Shown: piece by piece, positions 1 to 5,392 of the stretch
Numbering within the stretch: position 1 is the first letter of the stretch
How the letters are laid out: every line of letters begins with the position of its first letter
Assembly (NCBI GenBank): GCA_031275075.1
Contig: JAISPI010000113.1
Location: forward strand, 1 to 8,153
Source: Burkholderiales bacterium
GTDB taxonomy: Bacteria > Pseudomonadota > Gammaproteobacteria > Burkholderiales > Casimicrobiaceae
Direction of reading: 5' to 3'
Length of the DNA stretch: 8,153 nucleotides
Translations under genes and position numbers: made by a program
Notes under the pieces: model-generated
Databases searched by the model: none
The model's input: only the letters and a program-made list of their open reading frames with translations
Told to the model about the DNA's origin: nothing

Positions 1-2
1 AC

Positions 3-119
3 GTCTCGATCACGGTGAAGCTGATTTCCCCGATTGCGATGGAAGAAGGCTTGCGCTTTGCGATCCGCGAAGGTGGCCGGACGGTCGGCGCCGGAGTCGT
101 CGCAAAAATTATTGAGTAA
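3..119 (+). CDS. tuf: Elongation factor Tu, C-terminal end (partial)
   Basis: The window opens inside this gene; 38 residues and the TAA stop are visible. EF-Tu is the GTPase that carries aminoacyl-tRNA to the ribosomal A site in the cytoplasm. The visible part is the last strands of beta-barrel domain 3, which contacts the T stem of tRNA. The near-invariant stretch GLRFAIREGGRTVGAGVV, followed by AKIIE and the stop, makes the family certain. The GTPase domain and its motifs lie upstream, outside the window. An EF-Tu gene directly before rpsJ is the usual proteobacterial arrangement, in which the str operon (rpsL-rpsG-fusA-tuf) abuts the S10 operon. The usual second tuf copy near the tRNA/rpoB region cannot be judged here. 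Confidence 0.97.
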   Translation, partial: VSITVKLISPIAMEEGLRFAIREGGRTVGAGVVAKIIE

Positions 120-131
120 ATAAACTGCGGC

Positions 132-155
132 GCGGCTCGTGCAATCCCGAGCCGC
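132..155 (+). promoter_or_regulatory. Hairpin between tuf and rpsJ
   Basis: A perfect 8-bp GC-rich stem, GCGGCTCG (132-139) with CGAGCCGC (148-155), closes an 8-nt loop. Only three Ts follow, five bases later (161-163), so this is a poor intrinsic terminator. It more likely acts as a partial attenuator, an RNA-processing site or a 3'-end stabiliser for the tuf message. I found no convincing sigma70 promoter in the 66-nt gap, which suggests rpsJ is at least partly read through from tuf. Confidence 0.6.
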
Positions 156-185
156 TCGCCTTTAAGGCATAACATAGGGCACAAC

Positions 186-497
186 ATGCAAAGCCAACGT
201 ATTCGCATTCGCCTCAAGGCGTTTGACTACAAGCTGATCGATCAGTCGGCGATGGAAATCGTCGAAACGGCCAAGCGCTCTGGTGCGGTGGTCAAGGGCC
301 CGGTGCCGCTGCCGACCAAGATCGAGCGTTATGACGTTTTGCGTTCGCCGCATGTCAACAAGACATCGCGCGACCAGTTTGAAATCCGGACGCACCTGCG
401 GCTGATGGATATCGTCGACCCAACCGATAAGACAGTGGACCAGTTAATGAAACTGGATTTGCCGGCAGGGGTCGATGTTGAGATTAAATTGCAGTAA
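186..497 (+). CDS. rpsJ: 30S ribosomal protein S10 (NusE)
   Basis: S10 belongs to the head of the small subunit. In proteobacteria it also acts as NusE, which partners NusB in antitermination and links NusG to the lead ribosome. The 103-residue product has the family's usual length and aligns with E. coli S10 from residue 1 to the end. The opening IRIRLKAFDYKLIDQSA, the long loop around SPHVNKTSRDQFEIRTH (54-70) and the end DLPAGVDVEIKLQ are characteristic. An AGGG at 176-179 lies six bases before the ATG and is the likely ribosome binding site. Unlike every other gene in the S10 operon, it is followed by a long structured gap rather than an immediate neighbour. Its stop codon touches the base of a large hairpin, so the end of its translation could influence downstream transcription. 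Confidence 0.98.
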   Translation: MQSQRIRIRLKAFDYKLIDQSAMEIVETAKRSGAVVKGPVPLPTKIERYDVLRSPHVNKTSRDQFEIRTHLRLMDIVDPTDKTVDQLMKLDLPAGVDVEIKLQ

Positions 498-533
498 AAT
501 AACCAGCCGCCCGAAATCGGGCAGGTGGTTATT
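498..533 (+). promoter_or_regulatory. Long hairpin abutting the rpsJ stop codon
   Basis: AATAACCA (498-505) pairs perfectly with TGGTTATT (526-533). Inside it, CC (507-508) pairs with GG (524-525) and GCCCG (509-513) with CGGGC (518-522) around an AAAT loop. The total is 15 base pairs with two single-base bulges (G506 and A523). No T-tract follows, so it is not a terminator. It begins at the first base after the rpsJ stop codon (495-497), so a ribosome terminating there would cover part of its 5' arm. Confidence 0.75.
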
Positions 534-610
534 GAATGAAAGCGGTAGCTGGTGGTGACCTCGGTCGCTACGGGTACCTGAAGTGAGGGGTCGGTCAATT
601 GTAACCGGCG

Positions 611-630
611 CCCGGGAAACCGGGTTTTTT
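611..630 (+). terminator. Intrinsic terminator or attenuator before rplC
   Basis: The stem is CCCGG (611-615) with CCGGG (620-624), closed by a GAAA tetraloop of the GNRA type. Six Ts (625-630) follow directly. This has the full form of a rho-independent terminator, although the stem is only 5 bp. It sits 13 bases before the rplC start, inside what must be a co-expressed operon, so partial or regulated termination is more likely than a true operon end. Confidence 0.65.
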
Positions 631-643
631 ATAAGAGGAAGAC

Positions 644-1300
644 ATGAGCCTTGGACTTGTTGGTCGCAAGATCGGCATGACCCGCGTTTTTACCGATGAT
701 GGCGCTGCCATTCCGGTAACGGTGCTGGATGTTGCCAATAACCGCGTCACCCAGATCAAGACGCCTGAAACGGATGGCTATGCCGCCGTGCAGGTTGCTT
801 TTGGTCGGCGGCGGGCGACGCGCGTGACAAAGCCGCTGGCCGGACATCTCGCCAAAGCGGGAGCCGAAGCCGGTGAGTTATTAAAAGAATTTCCGGTGAC
901 GCCGGAAGAACTCTCGAATTTCAAGCCGGGCGACGTGGTCGCCGTGGACACTTTCGCTGTCGGCCAGTTGGTCGATGTGACCGGGGTGACCAAAGGGCGC
1001 GGTTTCTCGGGATCGATCCGTCGTCACAATTTCAGTTCCAACCGCGCGTCGCACGGTAACTCGGTAACGGTTCGCGCGCCCGGCTCGATTGGGATGGCGC
1101 AAGATCCTGGCCGCGTGTTTCCGGGCAAGAAGATGACCGGCCATTATGGCTGTGAACAGCGGACGGTGCAGACATTAAGCGTTGTTCGTATTGACGCCGA
1201 ACGCGGCCTGTTGCTGGTCAAAGGCTCGGTGCCCGGTTCGGAAGGCGGACACATCATCGTGCGCCCGGCGGTCAAAGCGCCGGCTGAGAAAGGAGCGTGA
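644..1300 (+). CDS. rplC: 50S ribosomal protein L3
   Basis: L3 is an early-assembling large-subunit protein; it binds near the 3' end of 23S rRNA and sends a loop towards the peptidyl transferase centre. The 218-residue product is slightly longer than E. coli L3 (209) because of a short insert near residues 80-95 and a longer tail. The N-terminus LGLVGRKIGMTRVFTDDG, the central VTGVTKGRGFSGSIRRHNF and the loop GSIGMAQDPGRVFPGKKM are typical. Gln153 aligns with E. coli Gln150, the residue methylated by PrmB, so that modification is possible. GAGGA at 635-639 supports the ATG at 644. The gene follows a terminator-like hairpin, so it is the first gene that attenuator would affect. Its TGA stop ends two bases before the rplD start. 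Confidence 0.98.
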   Translation: MSLGLVGRKIGMTRVFTDDGAAIPVTVLDVANNRVTQIKTPETDGYAAVQVAFGRRRATRVTKPLAGHLAKAGAEAGELLKEFPVTPEELSNFKPGDVVAVDTFAVGQLVDVTGVTKGRGFSGSIRRHNFSSNRASHGNSVTVRAPGSIGMAQDPGRVFPGKKMTGHYGCEQRTVQTLSVVRIDAERGLLLVKGSVPGSEGGHIIVRPAVKAPAEKGA

Positions 1301-1302
1301 CG

Positions 1303-1926
1303 ATGGAACTCCGACTGATTAACGAGCAGGGGAAGAAAACAGCCACTGTGGCTGCTTCTGATGCGCTGTTCGCACGCGAATACAACGAAGCGCTGGTGCA
1401 TCAGGTTGTCGTTGCTTATCAGGCCAACGGGCGGCAGGGCACGCGGGCGCAGAAAGGGCGTAGCGACATCAACAAGTCGCACAAAAAACCCTGGAGGCAA
1501 AAAGGAACGGGTCGCGCTCGCGCCGGTCAAGCCAACAGCCCACTGTGGCGTGGCGGCGGCAAAATTTTCCCGAGCATGCCAGACGAAAATTTCACGCAAA
1601 AAGTTAACCGCAAGATGTATCGCGCCGGAATGGCGGCGATTCTTTCGCAGTTGGTGCGTGACGAGCGGTTGAATGTGATCGAAGCAATGGCGATTGATAC
1701 GCCGAAGACCAGACAACTCAATGGCAAGATGAAAGATTTGGGACTCGCCGGCAAGATTTTGCTGGTGGTCGATCAATTCGATGAAAACCTGTATCTGGCG
1801 TCGCGCAACTTGGCGGATGTGCTGGTGTTGATGCCGCACGAAGTCGATCCGGTCAGTCTGCTGCGTTTTAACCATGTGGTGATGACCAAAGCGGCCGTTG
1901 CCCAATTCGAGGAGATGCTGGGATGA
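1303..1926 (+). CDS. rplD: 50S ribosomal protein L4
   Basis: L4 lines part of the peptide exit tunnel. In E. coli it also represses the S10 operon by binding its leader and by stimulating termination. The product has 207 residues against 201 in E. coli. The extended tunnel loop is intact: KKPWRQKGTGRARAG lies at about residues 61-75, and Lys67 aligns with E. coli Lys63, a site of macrolide-resistance changes. The C-terminal globular part ends DPVSLLRFNHVVMTKAAV. I chose the ATG at 1303, not the in-frame GTG at 1297. AAGGAG (1290-1295) is seven bases from the ATG but only one from the GTG, and L4 proteins begin MEL. If L4 autoregulation exists here, the leader before rplC would be its natural target; this is inference. 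Confidence 0.97.
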   Translation: MELRLINEQGKKTATVAASDALFAREYNEALVHQVVVAYQANGRQGTRAQKGRSDINKSHKKPWRQKGTGRARAGQANSPLWRGGGKIFPSMPDENFTQKVNRKMYRAGMAAILSQLVRDERLNVIEAMAIDTPKTRQLNGKMKDLGLAGKILLVVDQFDENLYLASRNLADVLVLMPHEVDPVSLLRFNHVVMTKAAVAQFEEMLG

Positions 1927-2249
1927 GCGCCGCGCCAACAAACACTCCCAAATTCAATCCTGAACGGTTGATGACGCTGATTCTGGCGCCGGTCGTTTCC
2001 GAAAAGGGAACGTACCTGGCGGACACTCGCAACCAAGTGATTTTCCGCGTCATCAACGATGCGACCAAGCCCGAAATCAAGGCAGCGGTTGAATTGCTGT
2101 TCAAAGTCGAAGTCGAGAGCGTGTCGGTGCTTAACGTGCACGGCAAAGAAAAGCGCTTTGGCCGGACGGTTGGTCGGCGGCGGGGCTGGAAGAAAGCCTA
2201 CGTCAGCCTGAAATCGGGTCAGGAAATCAACTTCGCGCAGGAGGTCTGA
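1923..2249 (+). CDS. rplW: 50S ribosomal protein L23
   Basis: L23 surrounds the exit of the peptide tunnel and is the docking site for trigger factor and the signal recognition particle. The product has 108 residues. The motif APVVSEKGT carries Glu27, matching E. coli Glu18, the trigger factor contact. Later blocks, KPEIKAAVELLFKVEVESV and GRRRGWKKAYVSLK, fit the family. The N-terminus is about nine residues longer than in E. coli and rich in Ala, Pro, Thr and Asn. A second Met lies at residue 17 (1971), but GAGGAG (1909-1914), eight bases before 1923, supports the longer form. The start overlaps the rplD stop as ATGA, suggesting translational coupling. Confidence 0.97.
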   Translation: MSAAPTNTPKFNPERLMTLILAPVVSEKGTYLADTRNQVIFRVINDATKPEIKAAVELLFKVEVESVSVLNVHGKEKRFGRTVGRRRGWKKAYVSLKSGQEINFAQEV

Positions 2250-2251
2250 TC

Positions 2252-3085
2252 ATGGCTGTCGTTAAAATGAAACCGACTTCGGCAGGACGCCGCGGTCAGA
2301 TCAAAGTGGTAACGCCGGAGTTGCATAAAGGCCGTCCGGAAGCGTCGCTGGTCGAAAGCCAGAAGCGCGGATCGGGTCGCAACCATCACGGCCGGATCAC
2401 GTCACGCCACAAAGGCGGTGGTCACAAGCAACATTACCGGATCGTTGATTTCCGTCGCAACAAGGATGGCATCGCCGGCAAAGTGGAACGGCTCGAATAC
2501 GATCCGAACCGCAGCGCCCATCTGGCGTTGTTGTGCTACGCCGATGGTGAGCGCCGTTACATCATTGCTCCACGCGGCGTGGCGGTTGGACAAACCCTGC
2601 TCTCCGGCGCCGACGCGCCGATCAAGGCGGGCAACGCGCTGCCGGTTCGCAACATTCCGGTCGGTACGACAATTCACTGCATTGAAATGCAGCCTGGCAA
2701 GGGCGCCCAGTTGGCGCGTTCAGCCGGTACTTCGGTACAACTTCTGGCGCGCGAAGGTAACTACGCGCAGTTGCGGTTGCGTTCCGGCGAAATTCGCAGA
2801 GTGCATGTGAATTGCCGTGCAACGATTGGTGAAGTCGGCAACGGTGAGCACAGTCTGCGGCAGCTCGGCAAGGCCGGCGCCAACCGCTGGCGCGGCATCC
2901 GTCCGCAGACCCGCGCGATTGCGATGAACCCGGTCGATCACCCGATGGGCGGTCGTACCAATGGTGGCGGTGGCCGTCACCATCCGGTGTCGCCGTGGGG
3001 TCAGCCGGCCAAGGGTTATAAGACACGTAGTAACAAGCGCACCGATTCGATGATCGTACGTCGTCGGCACGCGGCGAAAGGGTAA
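2252..3085 (+). CDS. rplB: 50S ribosomal protein L2
   Basis: L2 is a primary 23S rRNA binding protein needed for subunit association and peptidyl transferase assembly. The 277-residue product aligns without gaps to E. coli L2 (273) for its first 230 residues, from MAVVKMKPTS through RNIPVGTT and RWRGIRP. His230 in NPVDH, equivalent to the functionally important E. coli His229 (mature numbering), is present. Right after it the usual HPHGGGEG becomes HPMGGRTNGGGGRHHPV, with Met at 232 and four extra residues, before SPWG and the tail KTRSNKRTDSMIVRRR resume. A strong AGGAGG (2239-2244) lies seven bases before the ATG. The gene starts two bases after rplW and is read with its neighbours. Confidence 0.98.
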   Translation: MAVVKMKPTSAGRRGQIKVVTPELHKGRPEASLVESQKRGSGRNHHGRITSRHKGGGHKQHYRIVDFRRNKDGIAGKVERLEYDPNRSAHLALLCYADGERRYIIAPRGVAVGQTLLSGADAPIKAGNALPVRNIPVGTTIHCIEMQPGKGAQLARSAGTSVQLLAREGNYAQLRLRSGEIRRVHVNCRATIGEVGNGEHSLRQLGKAGANRWRGIRPQTRAIAMNPVDHPMGGRTNGGGGRHHPVSPWGQPAKGYKTRSNKRTDSMIVRRRHAAKG

Positions 3086-3091
3086 TCACAC

Positions 3092-3382
3092 ATGACACGT
3101 TCAATCAAAAAAGGACCGTTCGTTGACGAGCATCTGGTCAGAAAGGTTGATACCGCGCGTGGAAAAAACGACAAGCGCCCGATCAAGACTTGGTCGCGCC
3201 GTTCGACGGTGACGCCGGATTTCGTCGGTCTGACCATCGCGGTGCATAACGGGCGGCAGCATGTGCCGGTGTATGTGACCGAAAACATGGTCGGTCACAA
3301 GCTGGGCGAATTCGCGCTGACGCGAACATTCAAGGGGCACGCTGCTGACAAGAAAGCAGCGCCGGCCGCCGCGAAGAAGTAA
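3092..3382 (+). CDS. rpsS: 30S ribosomal protein S19
   Basis: S19 sits in the head of the small subunit with S13 and takes part in the head contacts near the A-site tRNA. The 96-residue product begins TRSIKKGPFVDEHLVRKV and holds the core TWSRRSTVTPDFVGLTIAVH, NGRQHVPVYVTENMVGHKLG and GHAADKK. The C-terminal tail is a little longer than in E. coli (92 residues) and rich in Ala and Lys. The start follows rplB by six bases; AAGGG at 3078-3082, overlapping the rplB end, is a modest binding site. Nothing is unusual in the globular part. Confidence 0.98.
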   Translation: MTRSIKKGPFVDEHLVRKVDTARGKNDKRPIKTWSRRSTVTPDFVGLTIAVHNGRQHVPVYVTENMVGHKLGEFALTRTFKGHAADKKAAPAAAKK

Positions 3383-3396
3383 AGGAGCGGAGAACC

Positions 3397-3744
3397 ATGG
3401 GAACTACAGCAGTTTTGTACGGTGTTCGCCTGTCGGCCCAAAAGGGGCGGCTGGTTGCCGATCAAATCCGGGGTTTGCCGGTTGCGCGGGCGCTTGATGT
3501 TCTGACGTTCAGCACCAAGAAGGGTGCGCGCATCATCAAGAAAGTGCTGGAGTCGGCGATTGCCAATGCCGAGCACAACGACGGCGCGGATATTGACGAG
3601 CTTCGCGTCAAAACGATTTACGTCGACAGAGCAGAGACGCTAAAGCGCACCAGCGCTCGCGCCAAAGGGCGCGGCAACGTGATCGGCAAACAGACTTGCC
3701 ATATTCGCGTGGTCGTTGGTGACGGCAACGAGAAAGGCGCATAA
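3397..3744 (+). CDS. rplV: 50S ribosomal protein L22
   Basis: L22 binds all domains of 23S rRNA, and its long beta-hairpin reaches the tunnel constriction opposite L4. The 115-residue product has the globular signature SAQKGRLVADQIRG and the conserved VLESAIANAEHNDGADID, which is almost identical in E. coli. The hairpin tip is LKRTSARAKGRGNVIGKQT (about 82-100). Lys90 aligns with E. coli Lys90, near the macrolide site, and there is no deletion of the kind that gives erythromycin resistance. AAGGAG (3382-3387) overlaps the rpsS stop and lies nine bases before the ATG. The tail GDGNEKGA is slightly longer than in E. coli. Confidence 0.98.
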   Translation: MGTTAVLYGVRLSAQKGRLVADQIRGLPVARALDVLTFSTKKGARIIKKVLESAIANAEHNDGADIDELRVKTIYVDRAETLKRTSARAKGRGNVIGKQTCHIRVVVGDGNEKGA

Positions 3745-3753
3745 GGAACCGAT

Positions 3754-4479
3754 ATGGGACAGAAGATTCATCCAACCGGATTTCGTCTTTCAGTGACGCG
3801 GGACTGGGCTTCGAGCTGGTACGCCAACAGCAAGACGTTCGCTCCGACGCTGATTCAGGACATCAAAATTCGGGAATACCTGAAGAAGAAACTGGCGCAT
3901 GCCTCGGTTTCGAAAGTAACGATCAAGCGCACCGCCAAGAGCGCCAAAATTACCATTCACAGCGCCCGTCCAGGTGTTGTCATCGGCAATAAAGGCAAAG
4001 ACATTGATGATTTGCGTACCGATATGCGCCGCCTTGTCGGCGAGCAGAGCGTCGAAGTCGGAATTGATGAAGTGCGTAAGCCGGAAGTCGATGCGACGTT
4101 GATCGCTGCATCAATCGCGCAGCAACTGGAAAAGCGGATCATGTTCCGCCGCGCGATGAAGCGGGCAATGCAGAACGCGATGCGGCTGGGCGCGCAAGGC
4201 ATCAAGGCGATGAGCGCCGGTCGATTGAACGGTGCCGAAATCGCACGCAGCGAGTGGTATCGTGAAGGCCGCGTGCCGTTGCATACGCTACGCGCCAACA
4301 TTGATTATGGTGTTGCCGAGGCCAAGACCACTTATGGCATCATCGGCATCAAAGTTTGGGTTTTCAAGGGCGAAATGATGGCGCACAACGCCGAACCGGC
4401 TGCGGCCCCCGCACCGGCTCCGGAAGCGCCGAAGCGGCCACGTCGTTCAGGAGCAAAGAGCAATGTTGCAGCCAGCTAG
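3754..4479 (+). CDS. rpsC: 30S ribosomal protein S3
   Basis: S3 lies at the mRNA entry channel and, with S4 and S5, contributes to the ribosome's mRNA unwinding activity. The 241-residue product begins MGQKIHPTGFRL. It has a type II KH domain with the loop GNKG at residues 78-81 (context PGVVIGNKGKDIDDL). The segment FRRAMKRAMQNAMRLGAQG (131-149) carries the basic residues Arg132, Arg133 and Lys136 that match the E. coli unwinding residues. REGRVPLHTLRANIDYG follows. The last 30 or so residues are an Ala/Pro-rich, then basic, tail that is probably disordered. AAGGAA (3743-3748) supports the start. The last 17 bases overlap the start of rplP. Confidence 0.98.
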   Translation: MGQKIHPTGFRLSVTRDWASSWYANSKTFAPTLIQDIKIREYLKKKLAHASVSKVTIKRTAKSAKITIHSARPGVVIGNKGKDIDDLRTDMRRLVGEQSVEVGIDEVRKPEVDATLIAASIAQQLEKRIMFRRAMKRAMQNAMRLGAQGIKAMSAGRLNGAEIARSEWYREGRVPLHTLRANIDYGVAEAKTTYGIIGIKVWVFKGEMMAHNAEPAAAPAPAPEAPKRPRRSGAKSNVAAS

Positions 4480-4876
4480 AAGAAAATACCGCAAAGAACA
4501 GAAAGGCCGCAATCGCGGTCTGGCGATGGTGGGCGCCAAAGTTAGCTTCGGCACCTTTGGTTTGAAGGCGACAACCCGCGGCCGTTTGACGGCTCGCCAG
4601 CTTGAAGCGGCGCGGCGGGCGATGACCCGTCACATCAAGCGCGGCGGTCGGGTTTGGATTCGGGTGTTTCCGGACAAACCGATTTCGACCAAACCGGCGG
4701 AAGTGCGGATGGGAAGCGGCAAAGGCGCCCCAGAATATTATGTGGCGGAAATTCAGCCGGGCAAGGTGATCTACGAAATGGACGGCGTTGATGAGGCATT
4801 GGCGCGGGAAGCGTTTGCGCTGGCTGCCGCCAAGCTGCCGTTTCGGACGGTTTTCGTACACCGTCTGATCGGTTGA
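4463..4876 (+). CDS. rplP: 50S ribosomal protein L16
   Basis: L16 is a late-assembling protein near the A-site tRNA elbow and the central protuberance. The 137-residue product begins MLQPARRKYRKEQKGRNRGL and carries GRLTARQLEAARRAMTRHIK and WIRVFPDKPISTKPAEVRMG. Arg82 aligns with E. coli Arg81, the residue hydroxylated by RoxA (YcfD). The alignment needs one extra residue around positions 21-27. The start lies inside rpsC, with a 17-base overlap in a different frame; CAGGAG (4448-4453), nine bases upstream, supports it. This overlap implies translational coupling to S3. The stop precedes rpmC by 15 bases. Confidence 0.98.
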   Translation: MLQPARRKYRKEQKGRNRGLAMVGAKVSFGTFGLKATTRGRLTARQLEAARRAMTRHIKRGGRVWIRVFPDKPISTKPAEVRMGSGKGAPEYYVAEIQPGKVIYEMDGVDEALAREAFALAAAKLPFRTVFVHRLIG

Positions 4877-4891
4877 CGAGAAGGGGTTTCG

Positions 4892-5095
4892 ATGAAAAAA
4901 GACGCAAAGAAGACGCTGCGGGAAAAAGCCCCGGAAGCGTTGCAAAAAGAGTTGCAGGCGCTACTGAAGGAGCAGTTCAATTTGCGCATGCAGTTGGCGA
5001 CCCAGCAGCTTCAGAATCACCAGAAGCTGAAATTTGTGCGCCGTAACATCGCGCGTGTGCGCACTTATCTGAGCCAGAAAGCGGAGCAAGCATGA
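4892..5095 (+). CDS. rpmC: 50S ribosomal protein L29
   Basis: L29 is a small two-helix protein at the tunnel exit, next to L23. The 67-residue product has the usual length and pattern: helix 1 includes LREKAPEALQKELQALLKEQ, followed by FNLRMQLATQQLQN, the family signature, and helix 2 KLKFVRRNIARVRTYLSQK. AAGGGG (4881-4886) lies five bases before the ATG. The stop overlaps the rpsQ start as ATGA. The N-terminus has a few additional Lys residues compared with E. coli L29, which is 63 residues long. Confidence 0.97.
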   Translation: MKKDAKKTLREKAPEALQKELQALLKEQFNLRMQLATQQLQNHQKLKFVRRNIARVRTYLSQKAEQA

Positions 5096-5382
5096 CGCAG
5101 ACAGATCAACAAGACATGGTTGCCCGGAATCCGCTGATTGCGACATTGAGCGGCCGGGTGGTGAGCGACAAACGGGACAAGACCGTGACCGTGCTGGTCG
5201 AGCGGCGGGTGAAGCATCCGCTGTACGGCAAAGTGGTGATCCGGTCGTCCAAGTACCAGGCTCATGACGAAGGCAACGAGTGCAAGCTCGGCGACCTCGT
5301 GGAAATCAGGGCGTCCCGCAAGATATCCAAAACGAAAGCATGGGCGGTGTCGGCGGTGCTCGAAAAAGCGCCAGCGGTATAA
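5092..5382 (+). CDS. rpsQ: 30S ribosomal protein S17
   Basis: S17 is a primary 16S rRNA binding protein of the small-subunit body with an OB fold. The 96-residue product has the core LSGRVVSDKRDKTVTVLVER, then KHPLYGKVVIRSSKY, the conserved HDEGNECKLGDLVEIR and SKTKAW. It is about 12 residues longer than E. coli S17 (84), mostly at the N-terminus (MTQTDQQDMVARNPL). A later Met at residue 9 could give a shorter form, but GGAG (5083-5086), five bases before 5092, and the ATGA overlap with rpmC favour the longer one. This is the last gene of the S10 operon; a 201-base gap follows. Confidence 0.97.
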   Translation: MTQTDQQDMVARNPLIATLSGRVVSDKRDKTVTVLVERRVKHPLYGKVVIRSSKYQAHDEGNECKLGDLVEIRASRKISKTKAWAVSAVLEKAPAV

Positions 5383-5392
5383 AGGAAACGCG

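Larger units (their letters stand above)
498..643 (+). promoter_or_regulatory. Structured rpsJ-rplC leader, candidate attenuator
   Basis: This 146-nt non-coding stretch separates rpsJ from rplC. In order it holds the long hairpin (498-533), a middle region with a smaller possible stem GTAGC/GCTAC (545-549 with 567-571), the repeat-like segment 601-614, the terminator (611-630) and the rplC ribosome binding site (GAGGA, 635-639). Segment 602-614 is an imperfect copy of 500-513, so the hairpin's 3' arm (518-532) can pair with either. I saw no good promoter in it. Its role as a switch is inferred from these pairings; no experiment or covariation is available here. Confidence 0.5.

Noticed and set aside
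132..163. The tuf-rpsJ hairpin as a true rho-independent terminator
   Set aside because: The stem is strong but only three Ts follow after a five-base spacer, so efficient termination is unlikely.
1297..1302. GTG at 1297 as the rplD start, overlapping the rplC stop
   Set aside because: The binding site AAGGAG ends one base before it, which is too close; the ATG at 1303 has seven-base spacing and gives the family N-terminus.
1144..1941. A 265-codon open frame on the minus strand across rplC and rplD
   Set aside because: It lies opposite two certain ribosomal genes, has no recognisable domain, and its open length follows from codon bias of the plus-strand genes.
4364..4945. A 193-codon minus-strand frame across the ends of rpsC, rplP and rpmC
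   Set aside because: It is antisense to three well-identified genes and its translation is rich in Arg, His and Phe with no familiar motif; it is a shadow frame.
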